Shown: positions 39,707 through 50,505, counted from the stretch's first letter. The stretch is 50,963 nt of DNA from Actinomycetota bacterium (GCA_016870575.1 VGBH01000008.1:1-50963); one strand, 5' to 3'. Notes: generated from the sequence alone by a model not told the origin. A program made the numbers and translations.

Positions 39707-40979
39707 ACAGCTTGCTCAATATGAGTTAACTGAACGAATCAAGCAACAAAATGGTGCTAGTTGGTGGCGTGGTTGGGATAACAAACTAGAGCGTGATGTT
39801 TCGATTTGGACAATTCCACACTCTGACCCACGTTTACCAAAGTTAAAATCAAGCGCCGCTCAAGCAGCTAATTTGAGTGATCCAAGAATTTTGAGAGTAT
39901 TAGATGTTGTTGAAGATTCTGAAGTTTTTGCTGTAGTTAGTGAGTGGGCGCATGGTGTAACAATTAGTGAAAGGGTTTTAGGTAGAGCGCCACTTAAAAA
40001 TGCAAAAGAGATTGTCTTATCTCTAATTGAATGCATTTCAAGCGCACACAATCAACAGGTTTACCATTTAGCTCTAACTGCTGATGACATTGTGCTAACA
40101 AATAGCGGCATAAAAATTAGGGGATTTGGTATTGCCAGCGTTTTAAATGAGTCACAAGTCCAATCAACGCCAGATGCTGATATCGCAGCTGTTGGTGCGA
40201 TTGGATATGCATCAGTTACCGGTACTTGGCCACTTCTTACTAAGTGTGCACTTCCTGCTGCACCGGTCACTAATGGGTTGGTCGCAAAACCAAGTCAACT
40301 CACACCCAAATTACCTGCTTTTTGGGATAATTTTGTTTTTCACACTGTGCCCACCATTAATACAAATTTGACTTATCAACCAGTTTCCCAACTTGCAAGT
40401 TACCTGCAAGATCGACCTAAAGAGAAATTAACAAGTCAAGGATTAACTGACTTACCAAGCACCAAAATATCCAGGCGTGGATTAATCACCGCTCTTTTCA
40501 GTATCGCTGCTTTATTTATTACTGGGTATCTACTTGTTTTTAGTTCATTGAGTGGTGATAACCAAACTAACCCACTTAGTGAAGTTGAAACAGGAACTGA
40601 TTTACGAAATGAAGAATTACCTGTTGCAACATTAACAATTCTAAGAGATGGTAATTTAAAGACTATTTCTGGGAAGAGGCCATTCACTCTGCAAAATGGG
40701 CAAGCAATACAAATTCAACTTAAAGAACGTCGAACTGTGCAGCGAGTAGAGTTAGATTTAGTTGTTGGTGGTGCAAATTTTTTAGCACAAGTAACTGATA
40801 CTGCAGTCACGATTAAGTCTGACAATGGAAAACTTGGTGATATAAATGAAGCTCCCACTACTGCAATAATTTTTGGTCCACGGTTTATCACTGGAAACTT
40901 CATAACAGTTTGGGTGGAACTACCAGAGGGTGGTTCAGTTGAAATCACCAGAGTAGCCACCTACGGAACCCCATCCTAA
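39699..40979 (+). CDS. Pseudokinase-like membrane protein
   Basis: Kinase-like fold [29 protein letters not shown]...[25 protein letters not shown] without HRD/DFG catalytic motifs; [24 protein letters not shown] overlaps murJ stop. Confidence 0.75.
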   Translation: MVKQLAQYELTERIKQQNGASWWRGWDNKLERDVSIWTIPHSDPRLPKLKSSAAQAANLSDPRILRVLDVVEDSEVFAVVSEWAHGVTISERVLGRAPLKNAKEIVLSLIECISSAHNQQVYHLALTADDIVLTNSGIKIRGFGIASVLNESQVQSTPDADIAAVGAIGYASVTGTWPLLTKCALPAAPVTNGLVAKPSQLTPKLPAFWDNFVFHTVPTINTNLTYQPVSQLASYLQDRPKEKLTSQGLTDLPSTKISRRGLITALFSIAALFITGYLLVFSSLSGDNQTNPLSEVETGTDLRNEELPVATLTILRDGNLKTISGKRPFTLQNGQAIQIQLKERRTVQRVELDLVVGGANFLAQVTDTAVTIKSDNGKLGDINEAPTTAIIFGPRFITGNFITVWVELPEGGSVEITRVATYGTPS

Positions 40980-40993
40980 GTAGAATACGTAGT

Positions 40994-41935
40994 ATGTCAA
41001 CGAAAGAAAATCCAGCACAACTTGCCATCATCGGCTCAGGTCCAGCCGGTTATACCGCCGGAATTTATGCCGCTCGAGCACAATTACATCCGCTGCTTTT
41101 TGAAGGAGCCGTTACTGCTGGTGGTGCACTAATGAACACCACAGAAGTAGAAAACTTTCCTGGATTTGAAAATGGAATTATGGGTCCGCAGTTAATGCAA
41201 CAAATGCGCGGACAAGCAGAACGCTTTGGCGCACAATTTATAACCGATGATGTTGTAAAAGCTGATTTATCTGGTCCAATTAAATATCTAAAAGATGATC
41301 GCGGAAATGAATATTGGGCTAAAGCAGTTATTTTGGCGATGGGTTCGGGTTATCGTGAACTTGGTATTCCTGGTGAAAAAGAATTATCTGGTCATGGTGT
41401 TTCTTGGTGCGCAACCTGCGATGGCTTCTTTTTCCGAGATCAGGTTATTGCTGTTGTTGGCGGTGGCGATTCAGCTATTGAAGAAGCTACATTTTTAACT
41501 AGATTTGCTAGCAAAGTTTATCTGTTTCACCGCAGGGATAAATTACGTGCATCAAAGATTATGCAAGCTAGAGCTGAAGCTGATTCTAAGCTTGAATTTG
41601 TCTGGAACACTGAAGTAACGAAAGCTGTCGCTAAAGATGGTCGATTGAACCAAATAAAAACAAAAAATACTCTTTCCGGTGAAGTTGGATCTATGGAAGT
41701 TACTGGTCTGTTTATTGCTATTGGACATGATCCACGAAATGAATTAGTTAAAGGTCAAGTTGACTTAAATGAAAATGGTTATGTTTTGGTTCAGTCAGGC
41801 AGCACGGCAACTAATCTGCCTGGTGTTTTTGCATGTGGTGATTTAGTAGACCACACATACCGGCAAGCAATAACTGCTGCTGGTACCGGTTGCGCAGCAG
41901 CACTAGATGCTGAACGATGGCTTTCCCATAGTTAA
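40994..41935 (+). CDS. trxB: Thioredoxin reductase
   Basis: [35 protein letters not shown]. Confidence 0.97.
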   Translation: MSTKENPAQLAIIGSGPAGYTAGIYAARAQLHPLLFEGAVTAGGALMNTTEVENFPGFENGIMGPQLMQQMRGQAERFGAQFITDDVVKADLSGPIKYLKDDRGNEYWAKAVILAMGSGYRELGIPGEKELSGHGVSWCATCDGFFFRDQVIAVVGGGDSAIEEATFLTRFASKVYLFHRRDKLRASKIMQARAEADSKLEFVWNTEVTKAVAKDGRLNQIKTKNTLSGEVGSMEVTGLFIAIGHDPRNELVKGQVDLNENGYVLVQSGSTATNLPGVFACGDLVDHTYRQAITAAGTGCAAALDAERWLSHS

Positions 41936-41944
41936 GGAGAAAAG

Positions 41945-42271
41945 ATGGCTAATCTAAAAGTTCTAACCGATGCAACATTTAATAGTGAGTTAAAGTCAGC
42001 GAACACACCCGTGATTGTTGATTTCTGGGCTGAATGGTGTGGACCATGCAAAATGGTAGCCCCGGTATTGGATGAAATTGCTGGGGAATATGCCAGCAAA
42101 ATTCAAATAATGAAATTAAACATCGACGAAAATCCAGTATCGGCTCAAAATGCAGGGATTACTTCAATTCCAACAATGAATGTTTATGTTAACGGTGTGG
42201 TGGTTAAACAAATCATCGGCGCTAAACCAAAATCATCATTAGTTGCTGAGTTAGCTGAATTTTTTCAGTAA
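41945..42271 (+). CDS. trxA: Thioredoxin
   Basis: VDFWAEWCGPCKMVAPVLDEIA. Confidence 0.97.
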   Translation: MANLKVLTDATFNSELKSANTPVIVDFWAEWCGPCKMVAPVLDEIAGEYASKIQIMKLNIDENPVSAQNAGITSIPTMNVYVNGVVVKQIIGAKPKSSLVAELAEFFQ

Positions 42272-42274
42272 TAA

Positions 42275-43339
42275 ATGACCATCACCCGATTTTCAATCGG
42301 TGATACGGGTCCTGCGATTAGCGAGATTCGGGATCACTTAATCCGACTTGGTTTGTTAAATGAAAATACTAGTGATCGCTTTGATGAAGAAATGTTCAAT
42401 GCGGTTAAAACATTTCAGCACCAGCGTGGTTTAAGTGTAGATGGAATTGTTGGGCCTGACACCTGGCGAAGATTAGATGAAGCCGTTTGGTCTTTAGGGG
42501 ATCGAGTTTTGAGTTATCAAGTTGGTAATTTGATTCACGGTGATGATGTCGCACAACTACAACAACGACTTACTCAGTTGGGATTTAGTCCCGGAAATGT
42601 TGACGGTATTTTTGGTAGGCGCACTGAAAAAGCAGTAAAAGAGTTTCAGCGTGCAATTGGTGCACCAGATGATGGCATTGTGGGTGTTCATACAATTCAG
42701 GGATTAAATCGACTTAATCGGACTGTTGCAGGTGGTAATGCAGCAGCACTACGGGAAAAAGTTCGCCATGAAAACAAACGAACTGGAATTGCAAACAAAA
42801 CAATTGTGCTCGACATTGGCACCGATCCTTTTATTGATAAATATTTGGCAGATCAAGCTACTGAACTTGCTAGCAAAGTAGTTAAGTTGATTGAAGGAAA
42901 ATTATCTGCATTGGGCACAAATGTCCTGTTAACACACATCGGCGATGGTCGGCCTGCAACTATTACCAGAGCAGATTTTGCTAATGAAGCTGCGGCAGAT
43001 TTAGTGCTAAGTGTGCAAATTGGAGTTGCTGATGATGCTAGTAACAATGGTGTACTTGGGTATTACTTTGCCGGCACTCACGGGTATTCGTTGTTAGGTA
43101 AAGAGTTTGCTCAGCTACTAGTTACGGAAATTCTTGATTACACTGAATTTAATCAAGGCGATTTAGTTGGAAAATCTTGGCCGCTGCTTAGGGCAACAGT
43201 AATGCCAGCAGTCCGGATTGATTTAGGCTTTCTAACTTCAGTAAAAGATCGAGATTTGCTAACTTCTGGAGATACGCTCGCCGATAGTGCGGAAGCCACA
43301 GTTAGTGCGCTTACTAAATTCTTCGCTCCGCTTAACTAA
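42275..43339 (+). CDS. Peptidoglycan-binding N-acetylmuramoyl-L-alanine amidase-like protein (CwlM-like)
   Basis: Two PG_binding_1 domains (GDTGPAISEIRDHLIRLG; GDDVAQLQQRLTQLGF) and amidase_3 domain; follows trxA. Confidence 0.88.
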   Translation: MTITRFSIGDTGPAISEIRDHLIRLGLLNENTSDRFDEEMFNAVKTFQHQRGLSVDGIVGPDTWRRLDEAVWSLGDRVLSYQVGNLIHGDDVAQLQQRLTQLGFSPGNVDGIFGRRTEKAVKEFQRAIGAPDDGIVGVHTIQGLNRLNRTVAGGNAAALREKVRHENKRTGIANKTIVLDIGTDPFIDKYLADQATELASKVVKLIEGKLSALGTNVLLTHIGDGRPATITRADFANEAAADLVLSVQIGVADDASNNGVLGYYFAGTHGYSLLGKEFAQLLVTEILDYTEFNQGDLVGKSWPLLRATVMPAVRIDLGFLTSVKDRDLLTSGDTLADSAEATVSALTKFFAPLN

Positions 43340-43392
43340 CCCAACTACCAATTCCAAATGGTGATGGATAAGACTTAGCCAGTAATCTCAGG

Positions 43393-44661
43393 ATGGCAAT
43401 GACAGATAAGCAGACTGGCTCTCGGCTTGATCCTTGGGTGCAAGCATATGCATCCCGAGCAACATCTATGCGTGCCAGTGAAATTAGAGCATTGTTTGCA
43501 GTGGCATCTAGGCCAGAGGTTGTTTCACTTGCTGGTGGAATGCCATTTGTTGAAGCTCTTGATGTTGATATGTTTCGTGGAGTTGTTGATTCAGTATTAA
43601 CAAAGAATGCAAAAATTGCTTTGCAATATGGCGCAGGGCAAGGACATGTGGCACTGCGCGAATCCATTTTGGGTGTAATGGCACCAACTGCAATGACTGC
43701 CCACCCCGATGACATTGTGATTACCGCTGGATCACAAATGGCAATTGACTTGATAGTTAGGGTGATGTGCAATCCAGGTGATGTAATTTTAGTGGAGTCC
43801 CCTTCTTATGTTGGTGCTTTAGGAGTATTCCGAGCATATGAAGCAGATATTCGACATGTCGCAATGGATGAAAATGGTTTAAATCCAACCGCGCTTAATG
43901 AGGTAATAACTAAAGTTAAGAGTGAAGGTAAAAAAGTAAAGCTGCTATACACAATTCCTTCTTTTCACAATCCAGCAGGAATCACACAACCTCAATCTCG
44001 ACGCGCTGAAATTCTCGCTATTGCGGAAAAGGAAAATGTATTAATTATTGAGGATGATCCTTATGCGCTGCTTAGCTTTGATGGAGTAATTCATCGGCCA
44101 ATGGCTGCTGTTGAAAAGGAACGAGTTGTTTATTGCGGTTCATTTAGCAAAATCATTTCAGCTGGATTACGAATTGGTTGGGCAGTTGCACCACACGCAC
44201 TTCGAGAAAAACTAGTGCTTGCTAATGAAGCAGCAACTCTATGCCCAAGTAATTTCACCCAGTTAATTGTTGATGAATATCTGCGAACTCAAGATTGGTT
44301 AGCTCAAGTTGGTGTGTTTAGAAACATCTACCAAGAGCGACGAGATGCTTTGCTTGGTGCACTTAAAGCACAAATGCCTGCAGGGGTAAGTTGGACTGTG
44401 CCTACTGGCGGTTTTTATTCCTGGTTAACTTTGCCTACCGGTTTTGACGCGACTGCAATGCTGCCAAGAGCGGTAACTCATTTAGTTGCCTACGTTCCAG
44501 GAACTGGTTTTTATGCAGATGGTCAAGGGCGATCAAATATGCGACTTTCGTTTTGCTATCCACCACCAGAGCGAATTATTGAAGGTGTTAATCGATTAGC
44601 TGCAGTTGTGCGAGAAGAAGCAGAGTTATTAAAAACTTTTGGAGTTGGAGGTAACAAATGA
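43393..44661 (+). CDS. PLP-dependent aminotransferase (class I/II)
   Basis: SFHNPAGITQ, IIEDDPYALL, YCGSFSKIISAGLRIGW. Confidence 0.9.
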   Translation: MAMTDKQTGSRLDPWVQAYASRATSMRASEIRALFAVASRPEVVSLAGGMPFVEALDVDMFRGVVDSVLTKNAKIALQYGAGQGHVALRESILGVMAPTAMTAHPDDIVITAGSQMAIDLIVRVMCNPGDVILVESPSYVGALGVFRAYEADIRHVAMDENGLNPTALNEVITKVKSEGKKVKLLYTIPSFHNPAGITQPQSRRAEILAIAEKENVLIIEDDPYALLSFDGVIHRPMAAVEKERVVYCGSFSKIISAGLRIGWAVAPHALREKLVLANEAATLCPSNFTQLIVDEYLRTQDWLAQVGVFRNIYQERRDALLGALKAQMPAGVSWTVPTGGFYSWLTLPTGFDATAMLPRAVTHLVAYVPGTGFYADGQGRSNMRLSFCYPPPERIIEGVNRLAAVVREEAELLKTFGVGGNK

Positions 44662-45590
44662 GAATTGCAGTATTAGCAGGTGGCTTATCAGCTGAGCGAG
44701 AGGTATCGCTGCGCTCTGGTCGCCGAGTAGCTCAAGCGCTGCGCAATAAAGGACAAGAGGTATTTGAAGTAGATGTTGATGCAGATTTATTACCTGAACT
44801 GCGAAAAATTAATCCTGATGTCGTACTCCCGCTAGTGCATGGTCAAGTAGGAGAAGATGGCTCACTTAGAGAAGTGTTAGATGTTGCTGGTTACAAAACT
44901 GTAGGCTCTCCATCAGCTGCAGCTCGAATTGCTTTTGAAAAACCAATAGCAAATCAAGTAGCAGCGGCAGCTGGTGTATTTGTACCGAAATCAATTGTGC
45001 TTCCGCAAGAAGCATTTAAATCACTTGGGGCACCTGCCTTATTAGATTCCGCTATTAGTTCTATTGGTTTACCCATGGTGGTTAAGCCAAGTCATGGTGG
45101 TTCAGCGCTGGGAGCAACAGTTGTTAAATCAGCGGAAGAACTGCCAGCAGCAATGGTTACTGCTTTTTCTTATGGTTCAGTTGTATTGATGCAGCCATAT
45201 CTAATTGGCACAGAAATTGCAGTATGTGTTTTGGAAGATAAATCAGGGGTGAAAACACTTCCAATAGTTGAAATTGTGCCTGATCACGACTTATATGACT
45301 ATGACTGTCGCTACACAGCAGGCATGACGGAGTTCTTTGTGCCAGCTCGCATTTCAAATGAAATAGCAAACCAAGCAAATGAAATTGCTATTCGGATGCA
45401 TAAAGCTCTTGGTTTAAAAGATATCTCGCGAACAGATTTAATCATAGATGGTGCTGGAAATATCTGGTTCTTAGAAGTAAATATTAATCCAGGTCAAACT
45501 GAAACAAGTTTGTTCCCGCAAGCAGTTAATGCTGCAGGACTTGATTTAGGTGAAGTGTTTTTAGATTTACTAACTAATCTCGATCAATAA
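44658..45590 (+). CDS. ddl: D-alanine--D-alanine ligase
   Basis: AVLAGGLSAEREVSLRSG, LVHGQVGEDGSL, VVKPSHGGSALG, EVNINPGQTETSLFPQA. Confidence 0.93.
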   Translation: MRIAVLAGGLSAEREVSLRSGRRVAQALRNKGQEVFEVDVDADLLPELRKINPDVVLPLVHGQVGEDGSLREVLDVAGYKTVGSPSAAARIAFEKPIANQVAAAAGVFVPKSIVLPQEAFKSLGAPALLDSAISSIGLPMVVKPSHGGSALGATVVKSAEELPAAMVTAFSYGSVVLMQPYLIGTEIAVCVLEDKSGVKTLPIVEIVPDHDLYDYDCRYTAGMTEFFVPARISNEIANQANEIAIRMHKALGLKDISRTDLIIDGAGNIWFLEVNINPGQTETSLFPQAVNAAGLDLGEVFLDLLTNLDQ

Positions 45591-46479
45591 TTTCGATAAT
45601 TCGCCTTAGATCATCAAGTGTTGCATATTCAATAACAATTCTTCCGCGCTTTGCATTTCCCTCAACTCGAACTCTGGTATCAAGTCGATCAGCTAGTCGC
45701 TCCACTACAGATGCGGCTGCACTTGGCAAAGTGCTGCGTGGTTTATTTGGTTTTGATTTTGAACTTCCAGTTTCACCCAGTGCTACAAGTTCTTCAGTAG
45801 TTCTAACCGAGATTCCTTCAGCAACTATCCGCTCAGCTAATCGTTCCATTGCCGCTGGATCTTCAAGCGATAGCAGGGCTCTTGCATGGCCTGCTGAAAT
45901 AACTCCTGCAGCTACTTTTCGCTGCACTGAAATTGGTAAGCGAAGTAATCTGAGCATATTTGTTACTTGTGGCCTCGAGCGACCTAGTCGTTGAGCTAAT
46001 TCTTCTTGCGTGCAGCCAAAATCATCAAGCAATTGCGCATAAGCAGATGCTTCTTCTAAAGCATTTAGTTGCGATCTATGTAAATTTTCCAATAATGCAT
46101 CGCGTAATAAAACTTCATCACTTGTTTCTCTTACTAATGCAGTAATTGTTCTAAACCCTGCGGCTTGTGCTGCACGCCATCGTCGCTCACCAGCAACAAT
46201 CTCATAACCACTTGCAACTGGCCGCACAACTATTGGTTGTAATAAGCCAACTTCTTTGAGAGAAAATGCTAACTCATCTAAATCATTTTCATCAAACACT
46301 GTTCGTGGTTGTTTTGGGTTTGGCGTAATTTGATTAAGTGGAATGTCAACCAAGGTAAGACCAGGGACAACTTGAGTTGTAGTAGTTGTTGGTTTTGTCG
46401 TGCTTGTTGATTCTGTTGGCGGAATTAATGCGCCAAGTCCGCGTCCTAAACCTCTTCGATCAGTCATGTTTAGTTCCAA
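45574..46479 (-). CDS. parB: Chromosome partitioning protein ParB
   Basis: RRGLGRGLGALIP, IVAGERRWRAAQAAG, ENLHRSQLNALEEA. Confidence 0.96.
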   Translation of the reverse strand: MELNMTDRRGLGRGLGALIPPTESTSTTKPTTTTTQVVPGLTLVDIPLNQITPNPKQPRTVFDENDLDELAFSLKEVGLLQPIVVRPVASGYEIVAGERRWRAAQAAGFRTITALVRETSDEVLLRDALLENLHRSQLNALEEASAYAQLLDDFGCTQEELAQRLGRSRPQVTNMLRLLRLPISVQRKVAAGVISAGHARALLSLEDPAAMERLAERIVAEGISVRTTEELVALGETGSSKSKPNKPRSTLPSAAASVVERLADRLDTRVRVEGNAKRGRIVIEYATLDDLRRIIEIIDRD

Positions 46480-47335
46480 TTACTCGATTAGCAATTTCAG
46501 TAGCTGCTGCTAAATAACTTTGCGCACCTATTGATGAACCATCATAAGTAAAAATTGTTTGTGAATATGAAGGTGCTTCACTCAATCTAACTGCACGCGG
46601 CACCACTGCAGTTAAAACTCGTTCGCCAAAATGTTTTCTCACTTCTTCAACAACTTGCGATGAAAGTTTTGTTGTTGAATTAAACATTGTCATTAAAATA
46701 GTTGAGATATCTAAAATTGGATTTAAATGTTCGCGAACTAATTCCACATTTGCAATTAATTGTCCAACACCTTCAAGTGCATAATATTCACACTGAATTG
46801 GAATTAAGACTTCTTTTGCTGCAACAAGTGCATTAAGTGTTAGTAAACCTAAGCTTGGTGGACAGTCAATAAATACATAATCGATTTTTCTTCCGTGCTT
46901 TGCGTGATGCTCAGCTAGATAACCATCTATTGCTCTAGCTAACCGATATTCTCGAGCAACTACTCCAACTAATTCAATTTCCGCTCCTGTTAAATCAACA
47001 GTTGCCGGTGCAACAAATAATCCAGGCACGCTTGGGCAGGATTGCACAATTGCAGAAAGTGGTTTTCCCTCAACCAATACTGAGTACACATCTGGCGTAC
47101 CAGCTGGGTGTTCAATAGCCAGTGCAGTAGATGCATTTCCTTGTGGATCCACATCAACCACCAGAACGTGCAAACCACTTAATGCCATCGCAGCGGCTAA
47201 GTTGACAGTCGTGGTGGTTTTTCCTACCCCACCCTTTTGGTTAGCAATTGCAAAAACCCGAGTCTGCTCAGGTGCGGGCAGATTGGGTAACTTCTTGATT
47301 CGAACACTAGGTACTATCTGGATTACTTCTGACAC
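46460..47335 (-). CDS. parA: Chromosome partitioning protein ParA
   Basis: IANQKGGVGKTTTTVNLAAAMA, VVDVDPQGNAS. Confidence 0.96.
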   Translation of the reverse strand: MSEVIQIVPSVRIKKLPNLPAPEQTRVFAIANQKGGVGKTTTTVNLAAAMALSGLHVLVVDVDPQGNASTALAIEHPAGTPDVYSVLVEGKPLSAIVQSCPSVPGLFVAPATVDLTGAEIELVGVVAREYRLARAIDGYLAEHHAKHGRKIDYVFIDCPPSLGLLTLNALVAAKEVLIPIQCEYYALEGVGQLIANVELVREHLNPILDISTILMTMFNSTTKLSSQVVEEVRKHFGERVLTAVVPRAVRLSEAPSYSQTIFTYDGSSIGAQSYLAAATEIANRVIGTKHD

Positions 47336-47357
47336 TTTTCCTCCTGCAAGACCCTAT

Positions 47358-47373
47358 TGTTTCACGTGAAACC
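47358..47373. promoter_or_regulatory. parS site
   Basis: TGTTTCACGTGAAACC, 15/16 match to TGTTTCACGTGAAACA. Confidence 0.9.
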
Positions 47374-47388
47374 TACAATTTGCAGGAT

Positions 47389-48015
47389 TTATCTCCTGAT
47401 TAGCACAACAGCCCGTGTGGGTTCCTGAAGTAAGTCTTTACCAAGTAAAACCACATCATCTAGCACTAATCCGTGCTTATGCATTACTGGTTTGGCCTCT
47501 TTGAGCTCAATTTCAGCCTTTTCACCCTTGAGCAGCACTAGTCGTCCGTGTGGGTTTAGTAGGGGTTCACACCACTCAATCAATTCCTTTACCGAGGCAA
47601 CAGCCCTAGCCGTAACCAGATCGGCCACTAGATATCCGTGCAGCTGTTCGGCTCTGGCTCGATGAATTTGGGTGTTAGTGAGTCCTAGGACAGATACGGC
47701 CAAATCAAGGAAATCCACCCTTCGCTGCATCGGTTCTACTAGATGGACCTCAAGATCGGGTCGGGCAATTGCAATCGGAATACCTGGGAGGCCAGCCCCA
47801 GTGCCTACGTCAATTAGTGAACAACCTTCTGGCAGCAGCTCTTCCAATACCAGAGAATTGCCAATGTGGCGATACCAGAGCTTTTCGACCTCTTTTGGCC
47901 CAATCAAGCCGCGAATTGGGCCTTCGGTAGCCAATAAATCGTGGAATTGCTTAAGTTGGTCTGCCGCCTCAGGATACGCCTCAACAATCAATGTTTCCCG
48001 TGAAACATCGGTCAT
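47389..48015 (-). CDS. rsmG: 16S rRNA (guanine527-N7)-methyltransferase RsmG
   Basis: SLIDVGTGAGLPGIPIAIARPDLEVHLVEPMQRRVDFL. Confidence 0.95.
   Translation of the reverse strand: MTDVSRETLIVEAYPEAADQLKQFHDLLATEGPIRGLIGPKEVEKLWYRHIGNSLVLEELLPEGCSLIDVGTGAGLPGIPIAIARPDLEVHLVEPMQRRVDFLDLAVSVLGLTNTQIHRARAEQLHGYLVADLVTARAVASVKELIEWCEPLLNPHGRLVLLKGEKAEIELKEAKPVMHKHGLVLDDVVLLGKDLLQEPTRAVVLIRR
47992..48007. promoter_or_regulatory. parS-like site inside rsmG 5' end
   Basis: TGTTTCCCGTGAAACA, 1 mismatch to consensus; encodes VSRET of RsmG. Confidence 0.8.
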
Positions 48016-48494
48016 GATTTGGGTGGGTGTACCACAATATATCGGTTTGGCTCTTCGCCTTCTGATTCACTTAAAGCGCCAGCGGCATTAACTGCGTCGT
48101 GTACGACTTTTCTTTCAAAAGCACTCATCGGATCTAGTTTTATTGATTTTCCAGATTTGATTGCTTTGGAAGCGGTCTCGGTTCCAAATTTGGCTAGAGT
48201 GGCTTTTCTTGCAGATCTATGTCCTCCAATATCAAGCATTAATCGACTTCGCTCACCTGTTTCTCGCTGAACTGCAAGGCGAGCAAGATCTTGGAGTGCC
48301 TGAAGAACTTTTCCATCCTCACCAACAAGCACATCTAAATCAGCACCCTCGACAGCAACTAGTGGTCGATCAGCTTCGATATCAAGTTCAATATCTCCAC
48401 CTAAATCAGTTATGTCAAGTAGCTCTTCGAGGTAATCTGCAGCAATATCTGCATCACGCTCTAAATCTTCAACTCTGATTAGATTCTCAGTCAT
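48012..48494 (-). CDS. jag: Jag/KhpB-like R3H/KH RNA-binding protein
   Basis: LVGEDGKVLQALQDLARLAVQR..RLMLDIGGHR...MSAFERKVVHDAV; between yidC and rsmG. Confidence 0.92.
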   Translation of the reverse strand: MTENLIRVEDLERDADIAADYLEELLDITDLGGDIELDIEADRPLVAVEGADLDVLVGEDGKVLQALQDLARLAVQRETGERSRLMLDIGGHRSARKATLAKFGTETASKAIKSGKSIKLDPMSAFERKVVHDAVNAAGALSESEGEEPNRYIVVHPPKS

Positions 48495-48525
48495 AAAACC
48501 TCACTTTTAGGATTAATCGGTCAAT

Positions 48526-49491
48526 TTACTTTTTGCCGTCGTTTTTCTTTTTCTTGCTTCGTTTAGATCTTGGTTGTTGCTTTGGTTGCTGCCTAGGAGC
48601 TGGTGTTTGCTCAGATTCAGTTGATTTTTCTGGTTCTGGCGTAATTCCCTTTTTACCTTGCTTATCTTGTTTTCGCTTCTGCCAGGCATCAAATGCTGGA
48701 GATCCGGGAGTTGGTGAGTTTCTAATTACCCAAAATTGTTGGAACATTGACCAGACGTTTGTGGTTGACCAATAAATTAAAACACCAATTGGGAAACCAA
48801 TTCCACCTACCGCAAAAATGATTGGAAAAACATAAAGCAAAATCTTTTGTTGCTGCACCATTGGATTATTTGGTGCTGAATTTTTTAGAATTAACTGTCG
48901 TTGAGTTAAGAAAGTTGTTGCTGACATAAAGACAATCAAAAAAATAGTTAAAATTATTGTTGCTGTTGGAGAAGGAGTTTCGCTTGAACGAATCAATGTG
49001 GCGTAGATAGGTACGCCAAACACCTCAGCAGCTCTTGCTTCACCAACCAAATCTAGATGGGCAGTGTTTGCGAATAATCCTTTAGGTTTCTGCATAGCAA
49101 TACCTTGCAGAACTTGGAACAAAGCAAAAAATATTGGTGCTTGTAAAAGAATTGGTAAACAAGATGAGAAGGGGTTCGTGCCAGTTTCACGGTAAAGCTT
49201 CATCATTTCTTGTCCAAGCTTTTCTCGGTTATCCGCATATTTCTTTTGTAGTTCTTTAATCTGCGGCTGGATAGCTTGCATATTTCTTACTGCACGGATT
49301 TGCTTCACAAAAAGCGGGATAAGCAAGATCCGAATTACAATCACCAAACCAATAATCGAAAGGCTCCAAGACCAGCCAGAGCTGGATCCAAATACAGGCG
49401 ATAGCAGCGAATGAAAAGTGATTAAAATCCAAGAAACCAGGTCTTCAATTCGGTTAAAAACCCAGATAAATGGGGCAAAAATTGTGCTCAC
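48526..49491 (-). CDS. yidC: Membrane protein insertase YidC
   Basis: KQIRAVRNMQAIQPQIKELQKKYADNREKLGQEMMKLYRETGTNPFSSCLPILLQAPIFFALF. Confidence 0.96.
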   Translation of the reverse strand: MSTIFAPFIWVFNRIEDLVSWILITFHSLLSPVFGSSSGWSWSLSIIGLVIVIRILLIPLFVKQIRAVRNMQAIQPQIKELQKKYADNREKLGQEMMKLYRETGTNPFSSCLPILLQAPIFFALFQVLQGIAMQKPKGLFANTAHLDLVGEARAAEVFGVPIYATLIRSSETPSPTATIILTIFLIVFMSATTFLTQRQLILKNSAPNNPMVQQQKILLYVFPIIFAVGGIGFPIGVLIYWSTTNVWSMFQQFWVIRNSPTPGSPAFDAWQKRKQDKQGKKGITPEPEKSTESEQTPAPRQQPKQQPRSKRSKKKKNDGKK

Positions 49492-49784
49492 AATGCGCCT
49501 ACTTTCTCTGCTCCACGAGTGTTTCCGGCTAAATCAATATCGGCACGCCATTTACCTTTTGCCGGAATTGGATCAACCCCACCTTTAGTAAATGGGTTAC
49601 ACCTCAGTATTCGCCATACACTCAGTAACACACCTTTGATTGGTCCGTGAGTTTTCACTGCTTTCAGCGCGTAGGTAGAACAAGAAGGATGTAGTTTGCA
49701 GCTTGTTGCAATAAGTGGCGATACAAATTTACGATAACTCAAGATGATAAACAATATTGGAGCGTTCAGGATTTTAGTTAGCAT
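49488..49784 (-). CDS. yidD: Membrane protein insertion efficiency factor YidD
   Basis: YRKFVSPLIATSCKLHPSCSTYALKAVKTHGPIKG..WRILRCNPFTKGGVDP. Confidence 0.95.
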   Translation of the reverse strand: MLTKILNAPILFIILSYRKFVSPLIATSCKLHPSCSTYALKAVKTHGPIKGVLLSVWRILRCNPFTKGGVDPIPAKGKWRADIDLAGNTRGAEKVGAL

Positions 49785-50115
49785 AAGAATTCACTTTACT
49801 AATCGCTGCCAAGAAATCTGTTTTTATTGTTTCTGTTGGAGTATTAGAAGACTTTGAAAGTGCTCTTACAACTATTTGTTGTGCTGGAATAAAACTATCA
49901 ACGTGATCCGCAACGATATGACGAAGCACTCTAGTAACACGATGTCTCACAACTGAATTTCCTACTTTTTTTGATACTACAAAAGCAAATTCGCTTAGTG
50001 GCTCAGTTTTTTGTAGTGAATGAATCACAACCGCACCTGCTGGTGTCTTGCGGCCATTTGCTAATACGTTGGCTACGTCGCCGCGACGGCGCAACCGGTA
50101 TTTAGCCGGCAACAT
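49774..50115 (-). CDS. rnpA: Ribonuclease P protein component
   Basis: MLPAKYRLRRRGDVANVLANG...FVVSKKVGNSVVRHRVTRVLRH. Confidence 0.95.
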   Translation of the reverse strand: MLPAKYRLRRRGDVANVLANGRKTPAGAVVIHSLQKTEPLSEFAFVVSKKVGNSVVRHRVTRVLRHIVADHVDSFIPAQQIVVRALSKSSNTPTETIKTDFLAAISKVNSYAN

Positions 50116-50121
50116 ATTTAC

Positions 50122-50259
50122 TTAAGCCGAAAGCTTTGCGCGACCCTTGCGGCGCCGAGCAGCCAAAATCGCTCGACCGGCACGAGTCTTCATGCGCTGG
50201 CGGAAGCCATGTTTCTTAGCCCGACGTCTATTGTTGGGCTGATAAGTTTTCTTGCTCAC
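50122..50259 (-). CDS. rpmH: 50S ribosomal protein L34
   Basis: (GTG)[47 protein letters not shown] track start 50316 too long. Confidence 0.96.
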   Translation of the reverse strand: MSKKTYQPNNRRRAKKHGFRQRMKTRAGRAILAARRRKGRAKLSA

Positions 50260-50443
50260 GATGGCTCCAAAACTTGTTCGAGGATTGCGATCGCTTTGAT
50301 CGCGAAGCGGGAGCATACCGCACTAAAATATCTCACCTACAGGGCGAGGGTGGCGCATACTGCCAGACGTAAAGTTCAATATCTGGAAACTCTTTCGGCG
50401 TGTCGCAAAATATCTTTCTGGCTGGATTGCTTCAAGTCCAGGT

Positions 50444-50482
50444 TGGGGATAAGTTCCACCCCCGCACGAAAATTGTGGATTA
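50444..50482. promoter_or_regulatory. DnaA-box-like sequences upstream of dnaA
   Basis: TGGGGATAA (50444) and TGTGGATTA (50474), each one mismatch from TGTGGATAA. Confidence 0.5.
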
Positions 50483-50505
50483 ATGAGCCGATATCAGGAG
50501 GTTTT

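Noticed and set aside
48019-48478. Plus-strand ORFs antisense to jag
   Set aside because: Shadow ORFs; jag has full family signature and synteny.
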